The notes under the pieces are model-generated. The model ran no database searches. It had not been told where the DNA came from and was given only the letters and a program-made list of their open reading frames with translations. Position numbers and translations under genes: made by a program. This document shows, in pieces, positions 1 to 6,632 of a DNA stretch of 14,535 nt (positions are counted from its first letter, which is position 1; each line of letters begins with the position of its first letter). The stretch lies in the NCBI GenBank assembly GCA_027028725.1, contig JALVIB010000020.1, positions 1 through 14,535 on the forward strand, written 5' to 3'. Source of the stretch: Candidatus Altimarinota bacterium. Its GTDB lineage: Bacteria; Patescibacteriota; Gracilibacteria; UBA4473.

Positions 1-111
1 GCTTCTCACTCGCAAAGAAAATGCCCTCGCGTTGCTCGGTCGCTTTCTTTTCTCGTTTCGGCGCGTCGAACCCCGCAAACTTGCGGGTTCTCGTCCCTCC
101 ATACACAAAAA
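1..111. other. GC-richer non-coding segment downstream of tRNA-Asp
   Basis: I see no gene here. The segment is richer in G+C than most of the window and lies 3' of the tRNA on its strand. An inverted repeat at 68-90 (CCCGCA at 72-77 pairing with TGCGGG at 82-87, extended by GAA/TTC outside one mismatch) could form a hairpin in the tRNA transcript, but no T-run follows it, so it is not a standard intrinsic terminator. Reading frames crossing this segment and the tRNA look spurious. Confidence 0.3.
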
Positions 112-188
112 TGGCGAGAACGACGGGACTCGAACCCGCAACCTCCGCCGTGACAGGGCGGCGCTCTAACCAGTTGAGCTACGCTCTC
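112..188 (-). tRNA. tRNA-Asp (anticodon GTC)
   Basis: A complete cloverleaf can be read on the minus strand. The acceptor stem is GAGAGCG pairing with CGTTCTC (one G-T pair), followed by discriminator G and an encoded CCA end (112-114). Positions 8-9 are TA, followed by D-stem GCTC. The anticodon stem CCGCC/GGCGG closes the seven-base loop CTGTCAC, with GTC in the anticodon position. The T-arm is GCGGG-TTCGAGT-CCCGT. Discriminator G and anticodon GTC are the expected identity elements for aspartate. Total length is 77 nt including CCA. It is transcribed divergently from the gene at 352. Confidence 0.96.
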
Positions 189-223
189 GCAAATGCGAAT
201 TTGGAAAACCAAAGAACGAGCAG

Positions 224-251
224 ATTTTATGGAAAAACTTTGTTTGGTCAA
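224..251 (-). promoter_or_regulatory. putative promoter of tRNA-Asp
   Basis: On the minus strand TTGACC (246-251) lies 16 bp upstream of TAAAAT (224-229). This matches the -35 consensus at 5 of 6 and the -10 consensus at 5 of 6. Transcription would begin near 217, about 30 nt before the mature tRNA 5' end, leaving a short leader for RNase P. The assignment rests on hexamer match and position only. Confidence 0.5.
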
Positions 252-271
252 ATTATTTTTTTAAATTTTGA

Positions 272-287
272 AAATCCCGCGAAATTT
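272..287 (+). repeat. motif A (AAATCCCGCGAAATTT), first copy of a window-wide family
   Basis: This is the consensus form of an oriented, imperfect palindrome scattered over the whole window. Exact 9-bp cores read CCCGCGAAA at 276, 1660, 2128, 3100, 3400, 4077, 4137, 6505, 6621, 6941, 7468, 7744, 8555, 10758, 11861, 12292, 13703 and 14310. They read TTTCGCGGG at 641, 2806, 3229, 3656, 3809, 3923, 5476, 7341, 7929, 7991, 8865, 9011, 9074, 10588, 11819, 12413 and 13595. Many near-copies also occur, for example 2606, 4343, 4655, 4836, 5002, 5882, 9103, 11313, 11791 and 14505. About 16 of the 35 exact cores lie in non-coding DNA, which is only about one seventh of the window. Spacing is irregular and orientations are balanced (18 to 17). 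No function is known to me. Confidence 0.95.
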
Positions 288-296
288 TGCAAAAAA

Positions 297-324
297 TTGA
301 CAAGTGTTGTGTTTTTGTTAAATT
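297..324 (+). promoter_or_regulatory. possible promoter of the nitronate monooxygenase-like gene
   Basis: A perfect -35 hexamer TTGACA lies at 297-302. The best -10 candidates are only TTAAAT (318-323) or TAAATT (319-324), each 4 of 6, with a short spacer of 15-16 bp. The -35 is therefore convincing and the -10 is not. Motif A ends 12 nt upstream of the -35 box. Confidence 0.35.
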
Positions 325-351
325 GTTGCAGATATTTAAATCCCCCAAATT

Positions 352-1656
352 ATGGAAAATCTGCAAGGTCGTGAGTTGGTAATGATGCCACAATTTTTTT
401 CTGAACAAGAAAAAAAGGAGTATCTCAATAAAATGTTTACAGTGAAAGGGTATTATCCTGCATTGGGAACCGGGGGAATGGGAATTGATTTTGTAAATAA
501 TCCCCAATATATTTCTGAATTAACCAAGAGAGGAGTTTTACCGACAATGAGTGCTGTTCTTTTGGCACTTGGAGAACCAGAAAATCGCGAGATTTTGTTT
601 GGACCGAAGGAAACAAGGTTGGAAAAAAATCGTGTTAAATTTTCGCGGGAAAAAAATAAAGAAATTCTAATTGATCGAGTGGCAAAGATGCGTGAGAAAA
701 ATCCTTATGGGATTGTGGCGATAAATTTAATGCATGCTGTAGGGGATTATAAAGAAATGATTAAAACAATTGGGAATTTAGGCACAAAAAATGAAAAAGG
801 GGAAGTTGTGGGGAATGGAGTTGATATTTTGGTGGTCGGAGCAGGAATGCCGCGAGATTTAGGAGTTGATATATTGGAATACCCACATCTTAGATATATG
901 CCAATTGTTTCATCAGCAAAAGCCGCGAAATTTATGATGATTTTTGCTAAAAAAAATAATGGTCGTCTTCCCGATGGATTTTATATAGAACATCCAGATG
1001 TTGCCGGAGGACATTTGGGAAAAAAGGAAATAGCGGAAAGTGGATTTGATGCTCAAAAAACAATTGATGAAATTCGTAAATATATTGCAGAATATTACGA
1101 TGAAGATGTTCATGTTCCGGTAGTTTTAGGTGGAGGAATTTCTTATCGTGAGGATATTGATAAGGCATTAAAAATAGGATATGACTCAGTTAATATGGGG
1201 ACAAGACCTCTTTTGACAAAAGAATCAGGATTACCTAATAAATTAATTTCCGCGAAATATTTAGTTGCAGATGATGTTGATACAACTTTGAAAAGTCCGG
1301 CTGGTTTACCGTCAAACTCTGTAAATAATCCCGAAATGGTGGTAGAGAAAAATGCCAAAGAAATTGTTAAAAACTGTATAAAATGTATAAAGAGTTGCAA
1401 ATATTTAGATGCTGCAAAAGATGCTTTAAAACAAGGCAAAACTAATGCGGAAACAAAATCTTATTGTATTGCTGATAAATTATCACTTACAAGACATGGA
1501 TTAGATGGCGGTTTATTATTTTCTGGGAAGGAGTTAAGAGTAATTAAAAATGATTCCTTATATTTAGATCAAGAAACGGGAAAAGCTTTAATTCCTACTG
1601 TTAAACAAATGGTTGAATTTGTTTTGAATCCTAAACACAAAAGACCAAATAACTAA
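352..1656 (+). CDS. nitronate monooxygenase-like FMN-dependent oxidoreductase
   Basis: This 434-residue protein looks like the nitronate monooxygenase/2-nitropropane dioxygenase family, FMN-binding TIM-barrel enzymes that oxidise alkyl nitronates or related compounds; the actual substrate cannot be read from sequence. Family landmarks in order are PIVSSAKAAK (184-193), HPDVAGGHLG (214-223, like the catalytic-site EAGGHxG segment of relatives), the phosphate-binding LGGGIS (259-264) and MGTRPLLTKES (282-292). A C-terminal extension of about 140 residues carries cysteines at 342, 345, 349 and 372 in a CxxCxxxC...C arrangement, which might hold a metal or cluster. It looks cytosolic, with no signal peptide. 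The start could be 352 or the ATG pair at 382/385; none has a Shine-Dalgarno sequence. Codon use favours AGA and ATA more than gatA or proS. TAA overlaps a motif A copy, and a terminator follows. Confidence 0.8.
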   Translation: MENLQGRELVMMPQFFSEQEKKEYLNKMFTVKGYYPALGTGGMGIDFVNNPQYISELTKRGVLPTMSAVLLALGEPENREILFGPKETRLEKNRVKFSREKNKEILIDRVAKMREKNPYGIVAINLMHAVGDYKEMIKTIGNLGTKNEKGEVVGNGVDILVVGAGMPRDLGVDILEYPHLRYMPIVSSAKAAKFMMIFAKKNNGRLPDGFYIEHPDVAGGHLGKKEIAESGFDAQKTIDEIRKYIAEYYDEDVHVPVVLGGGISYREDIDKALKIGYDSVNMGTRPLLTKESGLPNKLISAKYLVADDVDTTLKSPAGLPSNSVNNPEMVVEKNAKEIVKNCIKCIKSCKYLDAAKDALKQGKTNAETKSYCIADKLSLTRHGLDGGLLFSGKELRVIKNDSLYLDQETGKALIPTVKQMVEFVLNPKHKRPNN

Positions 1657-1683
1657 AATCCCGCGAAATTTTTCCATTAAACA

Positions 1684-1714
1684 AAAAAATCAGTTAGAAT
1701 TTAACTGATTTTTT
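1684..1714 (+). terminator. strong intrinsic terminator
   Basis: A perfect 13-bp stem, AAAAAATCAGTTA (1684-1696) against TAACTGATTTTTT (1702-1714), encloses the five-base loop GAATT. The A-run and T-run flank a short GC-containing core, so the hairpin could terminate in either direction. It ends transcription of the flavoenzyme gene. It also stands only 10 bp before the gatC start codon, leaving no obvious room for a separate gatC promoter after it. Confidence 0.8.
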
Positions 1715-1724
1715 CTTAAATAAG

Positions 1725-2009
1725 ATGATTACACAAGACGAACTTCGGCATTTGGCAAAACTCGCGAAATTAGAACTTTCCGATGACGAGCTCGTGAAAT
1801 TAACACCACAATTAGACGATATTTTGGAATTTGTTTCTCAACTTGAAGAAGTGAATACCAAAGGCGTGGCAGAGACGCATCAGACAACAGGTTTACAAAA
1901 TGTTTACCGCGAGGACGCGATTAATCCTTGCGAAATTGAAAAGGAACTAATTGAATGTTCTCCGCACAAAATTCGCGAGAATTCTATTGTGGTGCCGAGG
2001 ATTATGTAA
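1725..2009 (+). CDS. gatC: Asp/Glu-tRNA amidotransferase subunit C
   Basis: GatC is the small chaperone-like subunit of the GatCAB complex, which amidates Glu-tRNA(Gln) and/or Asp-tRNA(Asn) in the cytosol. The 94-residue length is typical. The N-terminal helix beginning MITQDELRHLAKLAKLEL, the following LSDDELVKLTPQLDDIL and the extended middle segment with the conserved tail VYREDAI match the family, in which GatC wraps around GatA at its interface with GatB. The first ATG gives exactly the family N terminus. gatA follows after 51 bp, so the two are presumably co-transcribed. There is no Shine-Dalgarno sequence, and a terminator hairpin ends 10 bp upstream. gatB is not in this window, so the complex must draw on a distant gene. 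Confidence 0.93.
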   Translation: MITQDELRHLAKLAKLELSDDELVKLTPQLDDILEFVSQLEEVNTKGVAETHQTTGLQNVYREDAINPCEIEKELIECSPHKIRENSIVVPRIM

Positions 2010-2016
2010 AAATAAA

Positions 2017-2042
2017 ACCCCCTAACCCCCTTATCAGGGGGA
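2017..2042 (+). repeat. CCCCCT/AGGGGG hairpin repeat (family C), copy 1
   Basis: Between gatC and gatA, CCCCCT (2026-2031) pairs with AGGGGG (2036-2041) around loop TATC, preceded by another CCCCCTAA run. Similar copies lie at 6528-6560, 8836-8861, 8889-8921 (inverted), 10546-10576 and inside the glycosyltransferase gene at 11326-11362. A weak hairpin within the transcript could separate the two cistrons, but no T-run follows. Confidence 0.7.
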
Positions 2043-2060
2043 ATTTAATTTGAATTTATT

Positions 2061-3503
2061 ATGACAGATCTAACAACAAAAACGCTTGCCGAATTATCTC
2101 AACTTTTCCAGAGTGGGAAAGTAAAATCCCGCGAAATTACGGAAGCTTTTATCAAAAATATTGAAGCTCGTGATGGCGAAATAAACGCTTTTATCACAAC
2201 TACTTTCGATGAAGCGCGGGAAATGGCGGACGCGGCGGATGCACGATTTCAAAATGGCGAACTGCTTTCCCCGCTCGACGGAATGCCGTTTGCCTTGAAA
2301 GATTGTATTTGTACCAAAGGAATTCGGACGACTTCGGCTTCCAAAATTTTGGACAACTTTATCCCACCTTATGACGCAACGGTTTGGAAAAAACTAAAAG
2401 ATGCTGGTGTGGTTTTGCTTGGAAAACTGAATACCGACGAGTTTACGATGGGAGCGAGTACCGAAAATTCCGCTTACGGTGTGACGAGAAATCCGCACGA
2501 CACTTCGCGCGTAGCCGGTGGAAGTTCCGGTGGACCGGCGGCGGCGATTGCCGCGAATTTTTGTGCGGGAACAATTGGAACAGAAACGGGAGGTTCGATT
2601 CGGCATCCCGCGAATTTTTGCGGAATATCGGGCTTAAAAGTTTCCTACGGACGCGTTTCTCGATACGGAACAATCCCGATGGCATCAAGTTTAGACACGG
2701 TTGGACCGATGGCAAAAACAGCTGAAGATTGCGCGATGATTATGGATGTTATCGCGGGGAACGATCTACTGGATTCCACCACTTTACCAGATGGGGATTT
2801 AAATTTTTCGCGGGATTTAGAAAAATCTATTTCCGGAATGAAAATCGGGACTCCGAAAGAATATTTATCTGACGCAATTTCCGCAGATGTCATGACAGTA
2901 TTTGAATCCGCAAAAAAAATTCTAGAAGAACTGGGCGCAGAGTTTGTCGAAATTTCTTTACCGCATACGAAATACGCTATTCCGGTTTACTACATTATCG
3001 CACCGGCGGAAATTTCCGCGAATATGGCGCGTTATGACGGAGTGCGTTTTGGAAAAGTGGCTAAAGATGCAAGCAATATTGAAGAAATTTTCTCAAAATC
3101 CCGCGAAAAATTTCTGGGAGACGAAGTTAAACGCCGAATTTTGATTGGGACTTATGTTTTATCAGCGGGATATGCCGATAAATTCTACAAAAAAGCGCAA
3201 CAAGTTCGGACTTTAATCCGGGAAGATTTTTCGCGGGAATTTCAGCGAATTGATGCTATTTTAGCACCGATTTCCCCTAAACCGGCTTTCAAAGTCGGCG
3301 AAAAAACCAGTGATCCTCTGGAAATGTATTTAGAAGACGCTTTGTTGTCTCCGTCTTGCTTGACCGAGAACTGCGGGATTGCTGTTCCGGTCGGAAAATC
3401 CCGCGAAAATTTGCCGATTGGCGTCCAGCTAATTTGTCCTGCCACAAAAGAAGCGCACGCTTTGCGGATTGCTCATCAGATGGAGAAGGTTGTGAAAAGT
3501 TAA
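2061..3503 (+). CDS. gatA: Asp/Glu-tRNA amidotransferase subunit A (glutaminase)
   Basis: GatA is the amidase subunit of GatCAB. It hydrolyses glutamine and channels ammonia to GatB, which amidates the activated aminoacyl-tRNA. The 480-residue protein has the full amidase signature: the Ser-cisSer-Lys triad is read as K80 (in MPFALKD), S155 (in GGSSGG) and S179 (in TGGSIRHPA). The conserved GKLNTDEFTMGAS (121-133) precedes them, and SSLDTVGPMAK follows. Length and start agree with the family. It follows gatC as the second cistron. Motif A has left at least six traces in the protein, in different frames: KSRE at 22-25, HPANF at 182-186, FSRDL, KSREKF, FSREF and KSREN near the C terminus. The stop TAA begins a short run of the 7-bp TAATAGT repeat. 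Confidence 0.97.
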   Translation: MTDLTTKTLAELSQLFQSGKVKSREITEAFIKNIEARDGEINAFITTTFDEAREMADAADARFQNGELLSPLDGMPFALKDCICTKGIRTTSASKILDNFIPPYDATVWKKLKDAGVVLLGKLNTDEFTMGASTENSAYGVTRNPHDTSRVAGGSSGGPAAAIAANFCAGTIGTETGGSIRHPANFCGISGLKVSYGRVSRYGTIPMASSLDTVGPMAKTAEDCAMIMDVIAGNDLLDSTTLPDGDLNFSRDLEKSISGMKIGTPKEYLSDAISADVMTVFESAKKILEELGAEFVEISLPHTKYAIPVYYIIAPAEISANMARYDGVRFGKVAKDASNIEEIFSKSREKFLGDEVKRRILIGTYVLSAGYADKFYKKAQQVRTLIREDFSREFQRIDAILAPISPKPAFKVGEKTSDPLEMYLEDALLSPSCLTENCGIAVPVGKSRENLPIGVQLICPATKEAHALRIAHQMEKVVKS

Positions 3504-3677
3504 TAGTTAATAATTTAGGACAGCTCAAAAGCTAAAAAGTCAAAAAGATAAAGAGTCGGTTTACGAGTTCACAAGTTTACAAGACAATAAGTTTATAAGA
3601 TAAGAAAGTGTGTTTTGCTGAACCAATGTACTAGTACACTGATGCGGAGTAAAAATTTCGCGGGAATTTAGGGAAAT

Positions 3678-3719
3678 TAATAGTTAATAGTTAATAGTTA
3701 ACAGTTAATAGTTAATAAT
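3678..3719 (+). repeat. 7-bp tandem repeat, six units of TAATAGT
   Basis: Six consecutive 7-bp units run from 3678 to 3719: three exact TAATAGT, then TAACAGT, TAATAGT and TAATAAT. Two further units, TAATAGT and TAATAAT, form the end of gatA and the bases after it (3501-3514), with TAA as its stop. The array ends in the same degenerate TAATAAT unit in both places. Copy number in such an array is likely to vary between strains. Confidence 0.9.
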
Positions 3720-3769
3720 TTTTGTAGGGGACGGTTTCAAAATATTTCTAATAATTTTCCTTTTTTTGT

Positions 3770-3793
3770 AGGCGCGACGACGCCGTCGCGCCT
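3770..3793. repeat. GC-rich perfect hairpin
   Basis: A 10-bp stem, AGGCGCGACG against CGTCGCGCCT, encloses loop ACGC. It is preceded by a T-run (TTTTTTTGT), so on the minus strand it would be a GC stem followed by an A-rich rather than T-rich strand only in part; no gene on either strand obviously needs it as terminator. Similar GTAGG-type starts occur at 3724 and 4041, suggesting related dispersed hairpins. Confidence 0.6.
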
Positions 3794-3830
3794 GTGGAGA
3801 TATGAAAATTTCGCGGGATTTTGAATAGCT

Positions 3831-3880
3831 AGACCCATTCGACTCCTGATTTAAAAAAAGAATTTGTCACTCAGGGTAAA
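3831..3880 (+). repeat. 50-bp dispersed repeat (family D), copy 1
   Basis: This segment aligns without gaps to 8950-8999, with about 40 of 50 positions identical by eye, including the shared blocks TTCGACT, CTGATTT, AAAGAATTTGTC and CTCAGGG. Both copies are non-coding, and each is followed within about 45 bp by a motif A copy in the TTTCGCGGG orientation. CCTGA and TCAGG within it could pair. I do not recognise the element. Confidence 0.75.
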
Positions 3881-4042
3881 ATTCCACTAACTACTCGCAA
3901 GCTCGTAGAGTGTCATTTTGTTTTTCGCGGGATTTTTTTATAAAATTATTTCTTTTAACTCCCTCTCCTAGTCCCGAGTACTCGGGAAGGGTAGGGGTAA
4001 GGTAGAAAAAATCACAGAATTTTAGTTTACAAGTTTATAAGT

Positions 4043-4070
4043 AGGGACAGGTTTTAAACCTGTCCTTTTT
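4043..4070 (+). terminator. terminator-like hairpin upstream of the pyrophosphatase gene
   Basis: GGACAGG and CCTGTCC pair around TTTTAAA, immediately followed by five Ts, which fits an intrinsic terminator on the plus strand. It is 540 bp after gatA, so it may end read-through from gatCA, or simply be one of several dispersed hairpin repeats. Motif A begins right behind the T-run. Confidence 0.5.
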
Positions 4071-4107
4071 AAAAATCCCGCGAAATTTCCAAAACCGTCA
4101 GCAAAAC

Positions 4108-4135
4108 TTGTCTTTACAATAGAAAAAAATAAAAT
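4108..4135 (+). promoter_or_regulatory. putative promoter of the pyrophosphatase gene
   Basis: TTGTCT (4108-4113, 4 of 6 to the -35 consensus) and TAAAAT (4130-4135, 5 of 6 to the -10) are separated by 16 bp. Transcription would start near 4142, about 27 nt before the ATG at 4169. A motif A core (4137-4145) then lies across the predicted start point. Confidence 0.4.
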
Positions 4136-4168
4136 GCCCGCGAAATATTTCTTAAAACCTTATTTAAA

Positions 4169-6448
4169 ATGGAGAAATTCGCAATCTACATTCCAGTAGT
4201 ACTGAGTATTATTGGACTTTTGTACATGTTTTATCTGGCTACTTGGGTCAATAAACAAGACGCCGGAACAGATAAAATGAAATCTTTGGCTGACCACATT
4301 CACGAGGGAGCTTTGGCTTTTTTAAACGCTGAATACAAAATTCTCGCGGGATTTGTGGTGCTAGCAGCGTTGGCTCTTTACGGAGTTTCACAAATCGTTG
4401 AATCAACCCCGAGTTTTATTGTTATTGCCTTTGTTATTGGAGCAGTTTTTTCGGCCATCGCCGGAAATGTGGGGATGAGAATCGCGACGAACGCTAATGT
4501 GCGGACAACGCAAGCGGCTCGTTCCTCTTTATCCAAAGCTCTGCATGTTGCTTTTCGCGGAGGAACTGTGATGGGATTAGGAGTTGCCGGACTAGCAGTT
4601 TTGGGACTAGGCGGACTTTTCATCGTGCTGACAAAAATGTTTTTGAGCGGAAATCCCGCGAATTTTTACCACGACATGACTCGTGTTTTGGAAGCATTAG
4701 CCGGATTTTCACTCGGTGCGGAATCTATCGCGCTTTTTGCGCGTGTTGGAGGAGGAATTTACACCAAAGCTGCCGATGTTGGAGCGGATTTAGTTGGAAA
4801 AGTTGAAGCAGGAATTCCGGAAGACGATCCTCGAAATCCCGCGACAATTGCGGATAATGTGGGAGATAATGTTGGAGATGTTGCCGGGATGGGAGCAGAT
4901 CTTTTCGGATCTTATGTGGCGACAATTTTGGCAACAATGGTTTTAGGAAATTATATTATTCACGATACAGCAGTTCATACCGGACAAGCTTTCGCTGATA
5001 AATTCGCGGGATTTGGTCCGATTCTTTTACCAATTATTATTGCGGGAGTAGGAATTATTTTCTCAATCATTGGAACATTCTTTGTTAACGCCAAAGACGG
5101 CGACAAAGAAGCACAAGTTCAAAAAGCTTTAAATATCGGAAACTGGGGAGCGATTTTCCTAACTTTGATTGCGTCTTACTTCCTAATTAAATGGATGATG
5201 CCCGCGACGATTAAAATGAATTTCTTCGGCGAAGGAATCAAAACTATTACTCAAATGGATATTTTCATCGCGACTTGTATTGGATTAGTTGTGGGAGCAG
5301 TTATTTCAATAATGACAGAATACTATACAGGTTTAGGGAAACCACCGGTTTTAGAAATTGTGCGGAAATCAGCAACTGGTGCAGCAACGAATATTATCGC
5401 GGGAATTTCCACAGGAATGCTTTCAACTGCTGGACCAATTATTCTTTTTGCGGCAGCGATTTGGGGAGCTTATAATTTCGCGGGATTTTACGGAATTGCG
5501 ATTGCGGCTTCGGCAATGATGGCGACAACTGCCATGCAATTAGCAATCGATGCCTTTGGACCAATTGCCGATAATGCGGGTGGAATTGCGGAAATGAGTG
5601 AGTTACCAAAAGAAGTCCGCGAAAAAACAGATATTCTGGATTCAGTTGGAAACACAACCGCGGCGACAGGTAAAGGATTTGCGATTGCCTCAGCAGCACT
5701 TACTTCACTAGCGCTTTTCGCGGCGTATGTAACTTTCACCGGAATTGACGGAATTAATATTTTCAAGGCACCGGTTTTGGCAGCTTTGTTTGTCGGAGGA
5801 ATGATTCCGGTTGTTTTTTCCGCTTTTGCGATGAACTCTGTTGGAAAAGCAGCGATGGAAATGGTGAAAGAGGTTCGCCGACAATTCCGCGAAATTAAGG
5901 GAATTATGGAAGGAAAAGGAAAACCAGAATACGCGAAATGTGTGGATATTTCGACAAAAGCAGCTTTACGAGAAATGAAGTTCCCAGGATTAATGACAAT
6001 TTTGACACCAATTATTATCGTGGCGATTGCGATTGTTGCGACAGGACATAATTACGAATTAGCTGCGGAAGTTTTAGGTGGTTATATGGCAGGAGTAACT
6101 GTTTCCGGTGTGCTTTGGGCAATTTTCCAAAACAACGCCGGTGGTGCTTGGGATAATGCCAAAAAATCATTTGAAGCTGGGGTAGAAATTGATGGAAAAA
6201 TGACTTATAAAGGATCTGATGCACACAAAGCAGCGGTAACGGGGGACACAGTTGGTGATCCGTTCAAAGACACTTCAGGACCATCAATGAATATTTTGAT
6301 TAAATTAACTTGTCTAATTGGATTGGTTTTAGCACCAATGTTGGGACAAAAAATCGCGGAAGCAAAACCTGTTTCTCATCAGAACAGCCAAGTTATGGAA
6401 AAACGAATTGAGTTGAATATGCACAACGGAAGTGTGATTATTAAATAA
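4169..6448 (+). CDS. hppA: membrane-bound pyrophosphatase, K+-dependent type
   Basis: This 759-residue integral membrane enzyme hydrolyses pyrophosphate and pumps H+ and/or Na+ across the cytoplasmic membrane. The substrate site is intact: DVGADLVGK (203-211), EDDPRNPATIADNVGDNVGD (218-237), the acidic DAFGPIADNAGG region (461-472) and the C-terminal DTVGDPFKDTSGP (693-705). GNTTAATGKG (494-503) has Ala498 and Gly501 where K+-independent enzymes have Lys and Thr, so K+ dependence is predicted. The segment ADLFGSYVATILA lacks the Glu typical of Na+ pumps and the plant-type GSYAE Glu, so ion specificity is open. About 16 hydrophobic spans are expected. A polar tail of about 30 residues (730-759) follows the last helix. 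Motif A appears in-frame as LAGF, NPANF, NPATI, FAGFG and NFAGFY. A terminator follows. Confidence 0.97.
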   Translation: MEKFAIYIPVVLSIIGLLYMFYLATWVNKQDAGTDKMKSLADHIHEGALAFLNAEYKILAGFVVLAALALYGVSQIVESTPSFIVIAFVIGAVFSAIAGNVGMRIATNANVRTTQAARSSLSKALHVAFRGGTVMGLGVAGLAVLGLGGLFIVLTKMFLSGNPANFYHDMTRVLEALAGFSLGAESIALFARVGGGIYTKAADVGADLVGKVEAGIPEDDPRNPATIADNVGDNVGDVAGMGADLFGSYVATILATMVLGNYIIHDTAVHTGQAFADKFAGFGPILLPIIIAGVGIIFSIIGTFFVNAKDGDKEAQVQKALNIGNWGAIFLTLIASYFLIKWMMPATIKMNFFGEGIKTITQMDIFIATCIGLVVGAVISIMTEYYTGLGKPPVLEIVRKSATGAATNIIAGISTGMLSTAGPIILFAAAIWGAYNFAGFYGIAIAASAMMATTAMQLAIDAFGPIADNAGGIAEMSELPKEVREKTDILDSVGNTTAATGKGFAIASAALTSLALFAAYVTFTGIDGINIFKAPVLAALFVGGMIPVVFSAFAMNSVGKAAMEMVKEVRRQFREIKGIMEGKGKPEYAKCVDISTKAALREMKFPGLMTILTPIIIVAIAIVATGHNYELAAEVLGGYMAGVTVSGVLWAIFQNNAGGAWDNAKKSFEAGVEIDGKMTYKGSDAHKAAVTGDTVGDPFKDTSGPSMNILIKLTCLIGLVLAPMLGQKIAEAKPVSHQNSQVMEKRIELNMHNGSVIIK

Positions 6449-6467
6449 TTTCTAATTTAATTAGAAA
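6449..6467. repeat. AT-rich perfect inverted repeat after hppA
   Basis: TTTCTAATT and AATTAGAAA flank a single T immediately after the hppA stop codon. It is a weak AT-only dyad just before the stronger terminator at 6475 and may simply add to it. Confidence 0.5.
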
Positions 6468-6474
6468 ATATAGG

Positions 6475-6498
6475 GGCTGGTCTTGTGCCAGCCTTTTT
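6475..6498 (+). terminator. intrinsic terminator of hppA
   Basis: GGCTGG (6475-6480) pairs with CCAGCC (6488-6493) around TCTTGTG, followed by TTTTT. It lies 26 bp after the hppA stop and on its strand. A motif A copy starts two bases behind the T-run, the same arrangement as at 4043-4085. Confidence 0.8.
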
Positions 6499-6527
6499 GA
6501 AAATCCCGCGAAATTTTAAATCAAATA

Positions 6528-6560
6528 CCCCCTTTGCCCCCTTCATCTGAAGAGGGGGGA
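6528..6560 (+). repeat. family C hairpin repeat, copy 2
   Basis: CCCCCTTTG is followed by CCCCCTTC-ATCT-GAAGAGGGGG, a hairpin with one unpaired A. It lies 15 bp after a motif A copy and is followed by a purine-rich stretch rather than a T-run. Confidence 0.7.
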
Positions 6561-6575
6561 ATAAAAAAGAAATAG

Positions 6576-6605
6576 ATTGCTTTCCCCGCAAGGCAGGGTC
6601 GCAAT
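6576..6605. repeat. dispersed hairpin repeat ATTGC...GCAAT
   Basis: ATTGC (6576-6580) and GCAAT (6601-6605) bracket a CCCCGC...GCAGGG interior. The layout resembles short REP-like hairpins found between genes in many bacteria. Only this copy is present in the window. A motif A copy follows 15 bp later. Confidence 0.4.
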
Positions 6606-6632
6606 GATAATGATGAAAATCCCGCGAAATAT

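Larger units (their letters stand above)
3504..4168. other. 665 bp gene-free region packed with unlike short repeats
   Basis: I find no credible gene in this gap. It holds, in order: TAATAGT units at the gatA stop; a 12-bp palindrome TGTACTAGTACA (3627-3638); motif A (3656); a 7-bp tandem array (3678-3719); a GC-rich hairpin (3770-3793); motif A (3809); a 50-bp repeat shared with 8950-8999; motif A (3923); the perfect palindrome CCCGAGTACTCGGG (3973-3986) inside a CCCTCTCC...GGGTAGGGG segment; a terminator-like hairpin (4043-4070); and two motif A copies (4077, 4137). Short near-repeats of AAGTTTACAAGTTTATAAG occur near 3570-3600 and 4023-4041. The region behaves like a landing zone for repeats upstream of the pyrophosphatase gene. 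Confidence 0.75.

Noticed and set aside
272..287. Motif A as an intrinsic terminator hairpin
   Set aside because: A single copy has CGCG at its centre and two C-A mismatches, so any hairpin would be very weak; real terminators at 1684 and 6475 are separate structures.
6..374. Open reading frames across the tRNA region on both strands
   Set aside because: They run through tRNA-Asp and repeat-like DNA, resemble no family and overlap the start of the real gene at 352.
2384..3144. Alternative-frame reading frames inside gatA, hppA and proS
   Set aside because: They are arginine- or proline-rich shadows without family features, lying under strongly conserved genes.
3831..3880. Family D repeats as ends of an insertion sequence spanning 3831-8999
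   Set aside because: They are in direct orientation, enclose ordinary housekeeping genes and no transposase, and differ at about a fifth of positions.
3504..4168. CRISPR array formed by the repeated motif A copies
   Set aside because: Copies are irregularly spaced, occur in both orientations and lie equally inside conserved genes; there are no spacers of constant length and no cas genes.
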